A DNA stretch of 64,000 nucleotides from Salinispira pacifica (GTDB lineage Bacteria; Spirochaetota; Spirochaetia; DSM-27196; Salinispiraceae): assembly GCF_000507245.1 (NCBI RefSeq), contig NC_023035.1:1899501-1963500 (forward strand), given 5' to 3'. The notes under the pieces were generated by a model that worked only from the letters and a program-made list of their open reading frames with translations, did no database searches and had not been told where the DNA came from. Made by a program: the position numbers and the translations under genes. Shown here piece by piece: positions 37,070 to 46,989 of the stretch; position 1 is the first letter of the stretch; each line of letters begins with the position of its first letter.

Positions 37070-39757
37070 TTACAGACTGATTGAGAAAATCAGACTGAGA
37101 CCGCTTCCGTCTTCTTCGGGATTATTGAATAGATTTCCATCCTGCCAGTTAACGGTGCCGTTTTGAATATTAAAAAGTTTACCCAGATATATCCGGAACG
37201 GGAACTGGGGTATGCTGAACCTGAGTCCGGCTCCGAAACCGAACAGCCAGTCCTGCTCCCCTTTGCTGAAAATGTCAGCCCGGTCAGAAGTGAGGCGCAC
37301 GGCTTCCCCGAACATATCGAACCAGAGAATGTCCTCGGATATAGGCATTCGAAGCTCCAACCAGTTATTCAGGAGGGCCTGGCCTTCACCACGGGCGGGC
37401 CAGCCCCGGGCGATGGTCATACTGTTGGTTGCCAGAAGCCTGCCTTCGGCTTCGAAGCTGCCCGCTCCCGGATATGTCCAGAACTGGTCAAGCATGAGAG
37501 ACAGACTGCTGTTGGCTGCCAGCACCATCTTCCAGCTCCATGTATCGCTTACTTCCAGATCAAAAAGGGTCTTGTACGCCTGGAGGGTGGTGTCGGTCCG
37601 AATATAGTTTTTCGCACCTCCCAGAACCCCTCCGGTGTAATTAAATCGCTGTTCTATCAGATATCCGTTCTGGGGATTGAAGTATACGTCTCGGTTATCA
37701 AGACCGATGCTCATGGAAATCCGGTTCTCGAATTTGAAAACTCCCAGGTTTTCCCGTGTCTGATAGCTGTAGGGCCGGTACAGACTGTCATCATAGCTTA
37801 CGTGATTCAGGTTGCTCGATACAGCCCCGTTCAGATTGATCCATCCCAACTGTGTCCGTCTACGGATCCCCGTAGAAAGGCTTCCTCCTACAGACCATTC
37901 CACATATTCCATTTTATTTTCATCGGGAACAGCTGCCGGTCCGCCTGCATATTCGTAATCAGTTTCCAGATTGTATTCGTCTATATCGCTGGCAGTGGGC
38001 ACCCCGGGAAACGGCTCACCTGCATCGTAATTCGGTTCAAAATTTTCATCACCGTCATTAGGGTATTCGGTTTCTTCGCTGAATACATAGATGCCGGTAA
38101 AGGGGTCGGGCACACTGAGGTGATCATCCTGATCATCCTTATCGAAAATAGGATAGAGAACATCCTGCAGTTCATCATTTTTCACCTGACGGTCCACTTG
38201 AAGACTCGCACCACCGGACCAGCGTTCCCCGAACAGCCATCCGTCCTGAAAGTTCAGGGCAAGACTCTGCTGATTTGGGCTTACATTCAGGTCGGCTCCG
38301 ATGGTTTGTCCCCGTCCAAGAAAGTTATTATCTGACCATTTCACCAGACCGGACAGGGGAAAATCACCGCCGCCGCCAACGGAAAAGCCCAGGCGAATAT
38401 CGGTGGTCTGGCCTTCTTCCAGATTGATGATCAGATCCATGAGGCCGGGTACACTTCCCTGGGGGGTTTCCACTGCAGGCACATCGGCAAAGTACTGGGT
38501 GTTGTAGAGGTTGCCGATTCCCTGACGGATTTTCGAGGCGGAAAATACATCCCCCTCTTCAAAGGGCAGTTCGCGGTAGATCACTTCATCCAGGGTTTTG
38601 GTATTTCCCCTGACGATGATATTTTCAATATATGCCCTGCCCTGTTCAACAATATCTACGCTATAGGATATCTGCTGCAGAGCTTCATCCCGGGTTTCGG
38701 AGAAGTTGATCTGGTTGAAAATATACCCGCCCTTGTAATACATGTCATTCACTGCCTGAACACCCTGCTGGAAGGTCTGAATGTCCAGCACATCCCCTTC
38801 TTCAAGGTTGACTTGGGAGCGGAGCTCTTCATCGCTGAAGATCGTATTGCCGTTGAATTCGATGCCGCCGAAGAACCATGCGATTCCTTCATCGATGTAG
38901 TATGTCAGATCGAGAAACTGCCGTTTTTTATCTTCATCCAGAACAATTTCCTGTTCGATGTCCAGAACTTCCGCATCCACATATCCGTTCTGACCGTAGT
39001 ATTCCAGAATATTCTGGGTATCAAGTTCGAGATTACTTGCCTTGAAGGTTCCGGGATTGAATAAGCCCTGCTCTTTGCTCTCTATAACCGAGCGAAGCTT
39101 GTTTTCGGTTGCGAAGTTGATGCCGCTGAATGATATATTGCGGATATTGGTCTGATACCCTTCGTCGATTGTGAAACTGAGAATCCTGGCGTTCCGGTCG
39201 GGATCAGGATCTTCGCTGTAATTGAATTCCACGCTCACATCGGCGAATCCCCTGTCGTTGTAAAGACTGATAATTGCGTCCGTGTCTATCCGGGCCTGGG
39301 AGCGGGAAACCAGTTCACCCTGGGTGAGGATAATCTCGCTGAGAATAGTCTCCCGGCGGAGCTTCTGATTGCCCTGAAGCCGGATTTCCGAGATAACCGG
39401 ACGTTCCTCAACGGTGAAGCGCAGGATCATTTCGGTGCGTTCCTCGTTTCCGGGAACGGCCTCGGGTATAATCAGGTCGAAGTATTCAAGGTTGTATAGA
39501 CGCCTCTGGAGATCCAGAAGCACATCCTCTGTGAAAAGATTCCCCAGGAAGGGTTCGACAACGCCCTGAAGATCATTTTCCGAAACATTATTGAGTCCCT
39601 GAAACTCGACGTCCACGATGGGTTTATTGAGATACCACTCTTCATTGTTCTGTCTGTTGTTCGGGCCGTCATTCCGACCTTCATTCTGGGCGAATGCCGT
39701 ACCCAGGGCTGTCATCAGGATCAGCAGGCTTAACAAAAATCTATGCCCCATGCTCAA
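37070..39757 (-). CDS. bamA: Outer-membrane protein assembly factor BamA
   Basis: BamA folds beta-barrel proteins into the outer membrane. The 895-residue protein has a signal peptide (FLLSLLILMTALGTAFAQ), five POTRA-type repeats (for example VDVEFQGLNNVSENDLQGVV, then ISEIRLQGNQKLRRETILSE, and AYIENIIVRGNTKTLDEVIY), and a C-terminal Omp85 barrel with strand-like alternation; the last residues are SLIFSISL, so the terminal aromatic usual for barrels is absent. ATG 39751 is an alternative start. Gene order tamB-bamA-skp is typical of spirochaetes. Confidence 0.94.
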   Translation of the reverse strand: MSMGHRFLLSLLILMTALGTAFAQNEGRNDGPNNRQNNEEWYLNKPIVDVEFQGLNNVSENDLQGVVEPFLGNLFTEDVLLDLQRRLYNLEYFDLIIPEAVPGNEERTEMILRFTVEERPVISEIRLQGNQKLRRETILSEIILTQGELVSRSQARIDTDAIISLYNDRGFADVSVEFNYSEDPDPDRNARILSFTIDEGYQTNIRNISFSGINFATENKLRSVIESKEQGLFNPGTFKASNLELDTQNILEYYGQNGYVDAEVLDIEQEIVLDEDKKRQFLDLTYYIDEGIAWFFGGIEFNGNTIFSDEELRSQVNLEEGDVLDIQTFQQGVQAVNDMYYKGGYIFNQINFSETRDEALQQISYSVDIVEQGRAYIENIIVRGNTKTLDEVIYRELPFEEGDVFSASKIRQGIGNLYNTQYFADVPAVETPQGSVPGLMDLIINLEEGQTTDIRLGFSVGGGGDFPLSGLVKWSDNNFLGRGQTIGADLNVSPNQQSLALNFQDGWLFGERWSGGASLQVDRQVKNDELQDVLYPIFDKDDQDDHLSVPDPFTGIYVFSEETEYPNDGDENFEPNYDAGEPFPGVPTASDIDEYNLETDYEYAGGPAAVPDENKMEYVEWSVGGSLSTGIRRRTQLGWINLNGAVSSNLNHVSYDDSLYRPYSYQTRENLGVFKFENRISMSIGLDNRDVYFNPQNGYLIEQRFNYTGGVLGGAKNYIRTDTTLQAYKTLFDLEVSDTWSWKMVLAANSSLSLMLDQFWTYPGAGSFEAEGRLLATNSMTIARGWPARGEGQALLNNWLELRMPISEDILWFDMFGEAVRLTSDRADIFSKGEQDWLFGFGAGLRFSIPQFPFRIYLGKLFNIQNGTVNWQDGNLFNNPEEDGSGLSLIFSISL

Positions 39758-39774
39758 AACTCCTAGTTAAAATA

Positions 39775-42700
39775 TCATTGACCAGAACCGGGGAAGAAAT
39801 CCCGGGTGAAGGTCAGGGTGTGATCTGTTACCCAGAGTGACTCCGGGTTCTCCGGCGCAAATGACCAGGTCAGATTAAAGAACGGTGTTATCCATTCCAG
39901 ACTTACTTCCAAATCAACTTCCAGGCCGACCAGGTCGTTCACCGGTCTATCCAGCGGGCTCTGTTCCTGGAGCTGTGCCATTGCCTCAAGGAAAACTTCA
40001 TCGCCGATGTATTTACCCACCAGCAGTGTTGTGTTCTGAAGGTACTTTCCCAGAGATACCGGACTATTGTTTAAAGGATATTCAGCGCCGGGGGTTACAA
40101 TAACATCTTCCAACAGGTTCTGGAAGAGGCCGGTTCGCAGGGAAAAAAGATCCAGATTAAATCTGCTGCGGATTTCATCTTCTATTTCCTTGAAAACCCC
40201 TACCTGCCCCAGGATTTCGCTCCCGGATAATACCGCATCGCTGATCAGAATCTCGTTGTCGGGATTATTACCTGCTACCCTTCCCCCAAGCAGAGCAATA
40301 ATTTCCGGCTCGCTCTTACTGGGGTCGGAGGTAAATCGTGGCTGCAGCTCGGAAAGGGTGTCCTCCACGATTTCCAGATAAATTCTCACCGGACCGTTCT
40401 CATCGGTGCCCCGCACCTCCGCGTTCAGACTGAGAAGCGGATTGAACTGCTCCTCATTTTCGTTAAAGCGGATTCTCCCCTGGCGGACATAAAAATTCTG
40501 CTCAAAATAGAAGATTTCACCGCCCCGGAGGGGTACATCTCCCACAAGACTCATCTCATATGGAGGCGAAGAAAGCTGAAGCCGTATACCTTCACCGCTG
40601 AGGGCGGTACTCCGAAGGATCGGGAAATTTCTGCTGGGCCAGAAAAATTCCACACCTCTTCCTGCGGTGATCTTGAGATCAATATCCAGCGGATTCTCAT
40701 TTGTTTGATCCTGAGATTCATCTTCGGCGAAACTGCTGAGAGTAATTCCCGTGGCATTGGCTTCAACCGCACCGTTTATTGAAAGTCCCCCGGTTCCCAG
40801 ATTCAGTCCGATTTGAACATCGCCGTTACCCCAGCCGTCCACCACAACCGAGGAAAAGTCATAGGAGATGGGAATACCCTCTGAAGATGTGGAGATATCC
40901 AGAAGCAGTTCATCGGGTACCCAGCGATCCATGCTCAGACTGCCGCTGAGGCGGGCAGTGCCATCTCCGGCCTGAACCGGTATTTCCGGGAAAAAGAGGG
41001 ATTTCCCTTCCAGAATGACAAATATGGATTCGGCAAGAACCGCTCCGGGTATTATATCAAGTTCCGCCTCCACATCCTTGGCGATAATGGTGCCGTAGAA
41101 GTCCGGATCCACGATACTTCCGGTAACCCGTAGAGCCCCCTCTGCAGTTGCACTGTTGACACCAATAAAGCTTTCAGGGTCATTCACCAAAAGATCCCGC
41201 AAAGCTATCTGCATGTTATTCAGATTCATGTCGATATTACTATTGGTAAAAAACCCTTCTCCTTCAAACTGTACAGGCAGGGGATCTGAAAAGACTATGG
41301 AAAAACTTCCGTCCCGGTTGAGACTCCCGTTTACAGCATCAGAGGCCTCCCTTGGGCCACCGCGTACCTGAAGATCCTCCGACTCCTCCTGGAGAACGAA
41401 GCTCCAGACTTGCGGTGCCTGAGGACCGCTTTCACCGGAGAGGGCGGATGTTGAAACCGAAGGAGCCGTAAGACGAAGTTCCCCTCTGGCTTCCCGCCAA
41501 AGATCTGAGAGTTGAATTGCCTGGTCGGTTTCTCCCCGGATTACATCCATGGCCCTGGGCAGACTGATTCGGCTTTCCAGATATTGAAATACTTCCTTGT
41601 TTCCCGAAGAATCATTCAGCAGAAGATCGCCTGCGACATTAAGTGTGGTATCATCAAAGTCATAGGACGCCTGGAGATTTCCAAGCCCCAGGCTTGTTAC
41701 TTCCAGGCTGCTTGACGTGAGTGAAATAGATCTTGAGTCTAATTGTCCCTGGATCAGGAAGCGCAGGCTATCATTGTTGAGCCTGGTGTTCAGCGAACGT
41801 GCCTGGAAATCCAGAACCGGAGAACTGAGGCTTCCGCTGACAGAAGCTTCAGCAGCGATGAGCCCGGAAATATCAACCAACCCCAGCCTTCTGGTGGGAA
41901 AATTATTCAGCTCTGCCCTGCCCCGTATATTCCCCGAATTCAGGACGCCGCTAAAGCGGTACGTTTCCAGCTGGTTCTCAAGAACAACATCTGCTGAAAC
42001 TGATCCGCTGCCGACATCTGTGGAAATACTGCCTCCACCGGAAAGGCTTGAGACAATATCACTGTAACTCAGAGCGGAGATCTCAAGCCCCTGGGAGATG
42101 CTGCCCTGGGCGGATAATTCGAGAGTGGAACCTTCATCACCTGCTATGGGAAGTATCATGATCCGGTTCATCCCCAATCTCCGGATGTCGATCCGGGAAG
42201 TTGAAGGATTGTTCATATCAATCTCAAAATCGGCTTCCATATATGCTCCGGCCTGTTCCCCTAGATTTTCCAGGGGAACATTGCCCACCTTGAGCTGAAG
42301 TTTTGAGATTTCGTCCCCGGCCAGAAATTGGGCTGAGCTGCTGTAGCTGCCTTTCAGATCCGCATTGCCGCTGTCAGGATTGTAGTTAACGGCAAAACTG
42401 TAGGGGAAGCCGTTCAGCCTGCTCTCCATATCGAGAACGTATCTGTCCGGAGATCGAAAATCGCCGGTTCCTGCAAGTTCAAGGGCCAGGGATTCGTAGT
42501 TGAGCTGAATTACCGGAATCCGGAGTTCGCCGTTTTTAAACACCGCCGTAACATCCAGAAAATGGGGAGGAACGGGTTGGCTGGAAGGCACTTCTGTTTT
42601 CCGAATCAGGAAGTTCCGGGTCTGAACTATCAGGTTACGCTCTTTTCCTTTGACCGAGCTGCTGCCCTGAATTGATCCCTGGATAACAGCGCCATCAAGG

Positions 42701-44394
42701 GGATCTGGAAGCTGTAAAGAAGTTCGGCTTTCATTGGATAGTGTGACAGCCGCTTCCATGCTCTCCCGGAGAGGAATATCATTAATCCGCAGATTAAAAT
42801 CACTTTCATCAATCTGGATGCTGTTGTCCACCAGTTTTGAACTTCCGGAAAATTCTATGCTTCCCATGCCCGAGCTGAGACCGCTGCGGAGATCCGCAAA
42901 AATTCTTTGATCTTCCACTCTGGCTGAAAACTGTGTATTGCCTATTTTCAGGTTTCGTATATCCGTGCTGCTCAGTTCACCATTGAGCCTGGAATTATCA
43001 TAGTTCATGGTGAAGGCGGTGCTGAACGCCGGAGCATCCAATAAGTTCGCGGCATTCAGTCTGCCCGATGCCTGAAACATCAGCGGCCTATCCTGCACAA
43101 ATCCCGAGAGGGTAAGGGCATTGCCGCTGGCCGATTGATATTCAAGCTTGTTCACAAGAAGTCTTCGGTTTTCAAAATTCAGATCCGTGCTCAGATTTCC
43201 CACTTCATCCAATATGGGCGCGTAGCCGGTCATTTCCAACCAGCCTTCTCCGGAAGATGCGGCGATGCTTGTTCCCAGGCGGAAACTGATGCCCGCAGAG
43301 ATCACTGATCCCAGGAGTCGGTTGTACACCGGATCTCCCGCATTCAGGTTCAGTACATTTGCAGGAGTCCATTCTGCGGCATTAAAACTGATATCAACAT
43401 ATTCCGATGAAATTATGTGCCGGAATTCCAGGCCGAAGGGCTGACTGCCTTCCAGGCTGCGGAACACGGCCTCCCCCTGCTCCAGTCCCAGATAAAACTC
43501 CAGGGGTTGGATACGGAACAGCTCAGACTGAACATCCCTGGTGCTGATAAACATTTGCAGCTGAGTATCCCTGAGAATATCACCCAGGGTATCTTCTCCC
43601 CGGGGCATAACCGGAGAAAGCCCCTGTCTCCGCAGTCTGGGGGGAACTATTGCAGTACCTCGAATTTCACTCACCCCGTTGAAACGGAAGGTTTCTTCCG
43701 GCGAAGGGATATCAAGTTCACTCACTGTAGTGAGATCCACGCTGATTTCCCGGTCGTCAAGCCTGATAAACCCGGAGGAGATTCGATTTCTGGACTGTAA
43801 CGAGCCTGTCTGAATGGATTCTGTGTCCTCCATCCGGTATTCCACCGCCAGGTTGCGAACGTTCAGGGTCAGTTCCCGGGAAATCCGTGAAAGGAATTGG
43901 GTGACCTCATTCAGAGGCATATTCAGTCCATCAAGGAACGGGGCTGGGTTATCCTGTTCATCGGCAGCAGAGGGCGGGGAATTATCCCGGGTTACCGCAG
44001 GGGAATCGTCTCCCGGGGGGATCAGACGATGAAGATATATGTCACCTCCCCTGACTTCAACCGTCTGGGGTGCTGCCAGGGCATTGCCCCGAAGCACCTC
44101 CCGGATATCATAGCGGAAAATAAGACGGTCAATGGTGAGAAGCGTAACATTATTATCATCATAGACCCTGAGATTTCGGATCTCTATATAGGAGAAAATG
44201 GAAGGATGTATTGAGGAAAATTCGATATTATTTCCGAGACTTTCCTCAATAAAAAGGAGAATTTCATTCTTCAGCACACCCACCCGCTGGCTCAGCTGCT
44301 GCTGAACAGGGTAGAAAACCAGGAGAGTAAGAAGAATCAGGAGCACTACGACTGTTATCTGGAGAACCGCAATGATGCGGTATTCGGCTTTCAC
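39775..44394 (-). CDS. tamB: TamB-family translocation/lipid-transport protein (DUF490)
   Basis: TamB is an inner-membrane anchored, beta-taco protein that reaches towards the outer membrane and moves lipids or helps outer-membrane assembly. The 1539-residue protein has an N-terminal membrane anchor (ITVVVLLILLTLLVFYPV), AsmA-like early domains, very long beta-repeat stretches, and the DUF490 C-terminus containing PEIIALLGGRVAGN and RFNLDLFSLRTGLFQNLLED. It lies 17 bases upstream of bamA, the Omp85 partner it is expected to work with, which fits the known TamB/BamA relation in spirochaetes. Confidence 0.9.
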   Translation of the reverse strand: MKAEYRIIAVLQITVVVLLILLTLLVFYPVQQQLSQRVGVLKNEILLFIEESLGNNIEFSSIHPSIFSYIEIRNLRVYDDNNVTLLTIDRLIFRYDIREVLRGNALAAPQTVEVRGGDIYLHRLIPPGDDSPAVTRDNSPPSAADEQDNPAPFLDGLNMPLNEVTQFLSRISRELTLNVRNLAVEYRMEDTESIQTGSLQSRNRISSGFIRLDDREISVDLTTVSELDIPSPEETFRFNGVSEIRGTAIVPPRLRRQGLSPVMPRGEDTLGDILRDTQLQMFISTRDVQSELFRIQPLEFYLGLEQGEAVFRSLEGSQPFGLEFRHIISSEYVDISFNAAEWTPANVLNLNAGDPVYNRLLGSVISAGISFRLGTSIAASSGEGWLEMTGYAPILDEVGNLSTDLNFENRRLLVNKLEYQSASGNALTLSGFVQDRPLMFQASGRLNAANLLDAPAFSTAFTMNYDNSRLNGELSSTDIRNLKIGNTQFSARVEDQRIFADLRSGLSSGMGSIEFSGSSKLVDNSIQIDESDFNLRINDIPLRESMEAAVTLSNESRTSLQLPDPLDGAVIQGSIQGSSSVKGKERNLIVQTRNFLIRKTEVPSSQPVPPHFLDVTAVFKNGELRIPVIQLNYESLALELAGTGDFRSPDRYVLDMESRLNGFPYSFAVNYNPDSGNADLKGSYSSSAQFLAGDEISKLQLKVGNVPLENLGEQAGAYMEADFEIDMNNPSTSRIDIRRLGMNRIMILPIAGDEGSTLELSAQGSISQGLEISALSYSDIVSSLSGGGSISTDVGSGSVSADVVLENQLETYRFSGVLNSGNIRGRAELNNFPTRRLGLVDISGLIAAEASVSGSLSSPVLDFQARSLNTRLNNDSLRFLIQGQLDSRSISLTSSSLEVTSLGLGNLQASYDFDDTTLNVAGDLLLNDSSGNKEVFQYLESRISLPRAMDVIRGETDQAIQLSDLWREARGELRLTAPSVSTSALSGESGPQAPQVWSFVLQEESEDLQVRGGPREASDAVNGSLNRDGSFSIVFSDPLPVQFEGEGFFTNSNIDMNLNNMQIALRDLLVNDPESFIGVNSATAEGALRVTGSIVDPDFYGTIIAKDVEAELDIIPGAVLAESIFVILEGKSLFFPEIPVQAGDGTARLSGSLSMDRWVPDELLLDISTSSEGIPISYDFSSVVVDGWGNGDVQIGLNLGTGGLSINGAVEANATGITLSSFAEDESQDQTNENPLDIDLKITAGRGVEFFWPSRNFPILRSTALSGEGIRLQLSSPPYEMSLVGDVPLRGGEIFYFEQNFYVRQGRIRFNENEEQFNPLLSLNAEVRGTDENGPVRIYLEIVEDTLSELQPRFTSDPSKSEPEIIALLGGRVAGNNPDNEILISDAVLSGSEILGQVGVFKEIEDEIRSRFNLDLFSLRTGLFQNLLEDVIVTPGAEYPLNNSPVSLGKYLQNTTLLVGKYIGDEVFLEAMAQLQEQSPLDRPVNDLVGLEVDLEVSLEWITPFFNLTWSFAPENPESLWVTDHTLTFTRDFFPGSGQ

Positions 44395-44472
44395 ATCTAC
44401 CTCATTGATGAGCTGGCGCTTTTTAACTATAACTGTATCACAGTCTAATCATAAAGAAAAAGGCGGGAATCA

Positions 44473-45108
44473 TTGTTTGGTAACAGCAGCCTGTTGAAAG
44501 GCCTGATAGTTTTTGAAGGACTCGACGGTGCGGGCACCACCACTCAGCTTCGAAGTCTTGAAGCACGGCTTGAAGCCCTGAAACGTCCATATTACATCAC
44601 ATTTGAACCCACCGACGGAGCTGTCGGACAGGTGATCCGAACTGTCCTTGGAGGGAAGGAAGCTTTTCAGCGGGAAACTCTTGCCCGCCTTTTTTCCGCA
44701 GACCGGTATGAACACCTTCATGGAAACGACGGAATGATTGCACATCTGGATCGGGGTGATCTGGTAATAACAGACCGCTATCTGTTCTCATCTCTGGCCT
44801 ACCAGGGCCTGGACCTGGGCATGGAAAAAGTCTGGGAATTCAACCGGGACTTTCCTCTGCCGGAGATTCTGTTATTCTTTGATATCCCCCCGGAAGACGG
44901 GGAGCGCCGCTATTCCCGAAGAGACAGTCTTGAAATTTATGAAAAACTCAGTACCCAGCATGCGGTCCGGGATAATTACATGGAAATTCTTGACCACTTG
45001 AAGCAAAGCGACTGTGAAGTGATTATTATCGATTCCACCAAGAGCATAGATAAAATTTCAGATCAGGTATGGAGTATTGTATCCCGCCATCCGATAGTTA
45101 CTATGTGA
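44473..45108 (+). CDS. tmk: Thymidylate kinase with an altered P-loop
   Basis: Tmk phosphorylates dTMP to dTDP. The 211-residue protein has LIVFEGLDGAGTTTQLRSLE at the N-terminus, where the P-loop Lys (usually GxDGAGKTTQ) is Thr, then LFSADRYEHLHG, the DRY-like motif DLVITDRYLFSSLAYQG and the lid region. A TTG at 44473 is taken as the start, with GGCGGG upstream; TTG at 44494 is possible. The gene diverges from tamB and overlaps the next gene at ATGTGA. Confidence 0.88.
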   Translation: MFGNSSLLKGLIVFEGLDGAGTTTQLRSLEARLEALKRPYYITFEPTDGAVGQVIRTVLGGKEAFQRETLARLFSADRYEHLHGNDGMIAHLDRGDLVITDRYLFSSLAYQGLDLGMEKVWEFNRDFPLPEILLFFDIPPEDGERRYSRRDSLEIYEKLSTQHAVRDNYMEILDHLKQSDCEVIIIDSTKSIDKISDQVWSIVSRHPIVTM

Positions 45109-45725
45109 AGAACCGTAAATTTCTACTTCTTTTCATACTTCTCCTTGCCTTTGTGCCCGGAAGAACCGGTTCCCGGCTTCATGCCTACCGGCTGATCTAC
45201 CGCGAACAGCTCTACGAACTCCATCACCGGCAGCTTTATAACTATCCGTTGGATATCGCCGAGAACATTCACTGGCTTGAAACGGCTCTTCGGGCTGATT
45301 TCGCAAATCCCCTGAATGCCCTGGCCAGAATTGAGAGCGACCGGGAATGGGATAAATACCGTCCGCTGTTTACCATGCATTTGAACCTGAAGCTCACCGA
45401 GCTCTATCTGCTGTGGGCAACCGGCTATTACAAATTCGATGCGTATTTTTATAATTATCCATGGAAAGAACAGAACCTTGAAAGCCTGGAAAAATCCGAA
45501 ACCCTACTGACCTATGCACTTGTCTATTGGGATGAGGCCAGAAAATATGCCGCCGAAGCCGGGGAGTTTCAATGGCTCTACCTGGAGGAAGTCCAGTTCT
45601 GGGAAGATGAGCTTTACAGAATTCAGCAGGGGGAGCTGGACTATAGACGAATTATCAATAAGCATCTGGATCGTCTCAGGGAAGTCCGCTCGGAATTTGA
45701 AGCCATGGATTCCTCAACATACTGA
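45105..45725 (+). CDS. Small exported protein of unknown function, coupled to tmk
   Basis: The 206-residue product starts with GTG at 45105, overlapping the tmk stop (GTGA). It has a signal peptide (FLLLFILLLAFVPGRTGSRL), so it is probably periplasmic. The remainder is strongly helical and aromatic-rich (YNYPWKEQNLESLEKSE, LVYWDEARKYAAEAGEF), ending in charged helices. No domain is recognised. Coupling to tmk may be a conserved spirochaete arrangement; this is inference. Confidence 0.7.
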   Translation: MKNRKFLLLFILLLAFVPGRTGSRLHAYRLIYREQLYELHHRQLYNYPLDIAENIHWLETALRADFANPLNALARIESDREWDKYRPLFTMHLNLKLTELYLLWATGYYKFDAYFYNYPWKEQNLESLEKSETLLTYALVYWDEARKYAAEAGEFQWLYLEEVQFWEDELYRIQQGELDYRRIINKHLDRLREVRSEFEAMDSSTY

Positions 45726-45763
45726 AAAAAATACCGGCCCGGCTGCTCACCCCGCCCTATGCG

Positions 45764-45847
45764 GGACCCGATGCAAAGCTCCAACCGCGGAGTGTCGGCT
45801 GACCAGGCGCAGCTGCACATACAGGACCCGATGCGGGGCTCCAACCG
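45764..45847. repeat. Two 24-base direct repeats spaced 60 bases apart
   Basis: Copies at 45764-45787 and 45824-45847 read GGACCCGATGC, then AAA or GGG, then GCTCCAACCG; 21 of 24 bases agree. They lie in the 136-base convergent gap between the exported protein and queA, where no gene can be supported. There are no other copies that I noticed in the window. Confidence 0.75.
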
Positions 45848-45861
45848 GCAGGTCGCCGCAG

Positions 45862-46989
45862 CTATCGTATCAGCATTGCGTCTCCATAACTGAAAAACCG
45901 GTATTTTTCGTCAACTGCTTCCCGGTACACCCGGAGAATTTCATCCTTTCCGGCGAATGCGCTTACCAGCATCAATAGCGTTGACTCCGGGGTGTGAAAA
46001 TTGGTCATCAGCATGTCCACAACCTGAAACTTGTATCCGGGATAAATAAAAATATCCGTGCTGTTTCTGCCTGCCGGAAGTTTCATTTGTTCTGCATTCC
46101 ATGCCGATTCCAATGTCCGAACCGAGGTTGTGCCTACAGCAAGCACCGGAGCACCGGCCTGCTTATGGCGGGTGATCAGTTCGGCGCTTTCCTGTGATAC
46201 TTCGTACTCTTCACTGTGCATGTTATGATCGAGGATACTTTCGCTTCGAACCGGTAAAAAGGTTCCCAGTCCCACATGCAGAGTGATTTCACAGCGGCGG
46301 ATGCCCCGTGCATCCAGCGCTTCAAGAATTGATTGAGTAATATGGAGCCCCGCTGTGGGCGCTGCAACAGAGCCTTCCCGGGATGCATACACTGTCTGGT
46401 ATCGTCGGTCATCGCTGCTGTCGTCTTCCCGTTCGATGTACGGCGGGAGAGGAACGTGTCCCTCCCGGCTGAAGTAGCTCTCATCAATCTGCCGATCCAG
46501 ACGGATAATTCTGAGACTTTCTTCGGTGGCGATAATTTCGCCCTTGAGATCAGCCGGGAACTCATAGCTGCGGCCGGGTTTCTGTCGTTTAGTTTTGCTC
46601 ACCATCACCTGCCAGGTATCGCTTGGCTGATCCTGGGGCAATGAAGAGAACCCGGTGCCGATGTGAGCGGTGCTCCCCTCTGGATTTCCGGAGATCATCG
46701 GAGCCAGAAAGAGAAACTCCACCCTGCTGCCGGTATCGCTTGTGGCGTACACCCGGGCTTTCCGCACACGGGTGTTGTTGAATACCATCAGGGTATCACG
46801 GGGGATATGATCCGCCAGCCTGGATACCATGTCATGGGTTACCCGATCCTCCGCCCCATGACTGGTGTTTTGACTGCGGTACTCATTTTTTCTATCGTAT
46901 ACGAGAAGTCGGGAACCGCCCCGGGTTTCCGAAGGATGCTGAGCTACAAGCTCTTCCGGCAAATCAAAATAAAAATCTTTGGTTTTCAT
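45862..46989 (-). CDS. queA: S-adenosylmethionine:tRNA ribosyltransferase-isomerase
   Basis: QueA transfers the ribosyl part of SAM onto preQ1-tRNA to form epoxyqueuosine. The 375-residue protein begins [19 protein letters not shown], and contains [32 protein letters not shown]-type (here [15 protein letters not shown]), [20 protein letters not shown] and [19 protein letters not shown], all diagnostic. ATG 46989 is chosen over 47031 because of the family N-terminus and a GAGG ten bases upstream; it overlaps ruvB by 26 bases. It works in the same pathway as tgt. Confidence 0.95.
   Translation of the reverse strand: MKTKDFYFDLPEELVAQHPSETRGGSRLLVYDRKNEYRSQNTSHGAEDRVTHDMVSRLADHIPRDTLMVFNNTRVRKARVYATSDTGSRVEFLFLAPMISGNPEGSTAHIGTGFSSLPQDQPSDTWQVMVSKTKRQKPGRSYEFPADLKGEIIATEESLRIIRLDRQIDESYFSREGHVPLPPYIEREDDSSDDRRYQTVYASREGSVAAPTAGLHITQSILEALDARGIRRCEITLHVGLGTFLPVRSESILDHNMHSEEYEVSQESAELITRHKQAGAPVLAVGTTSVRTLESAWNAEQMKLPAGRNSTDIFIYPGYKFQVVDMLMTNFHTPESTLLMLVSAFAGKDEILRVYREAVDEKYRFFSYGDAMLIR

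Noticed and set aside
37163-38335. 390-codon plus-strand frame inside bamA
   Set aside because: Antisense shadow of BamA; composition unlike a real protein and no start signals.
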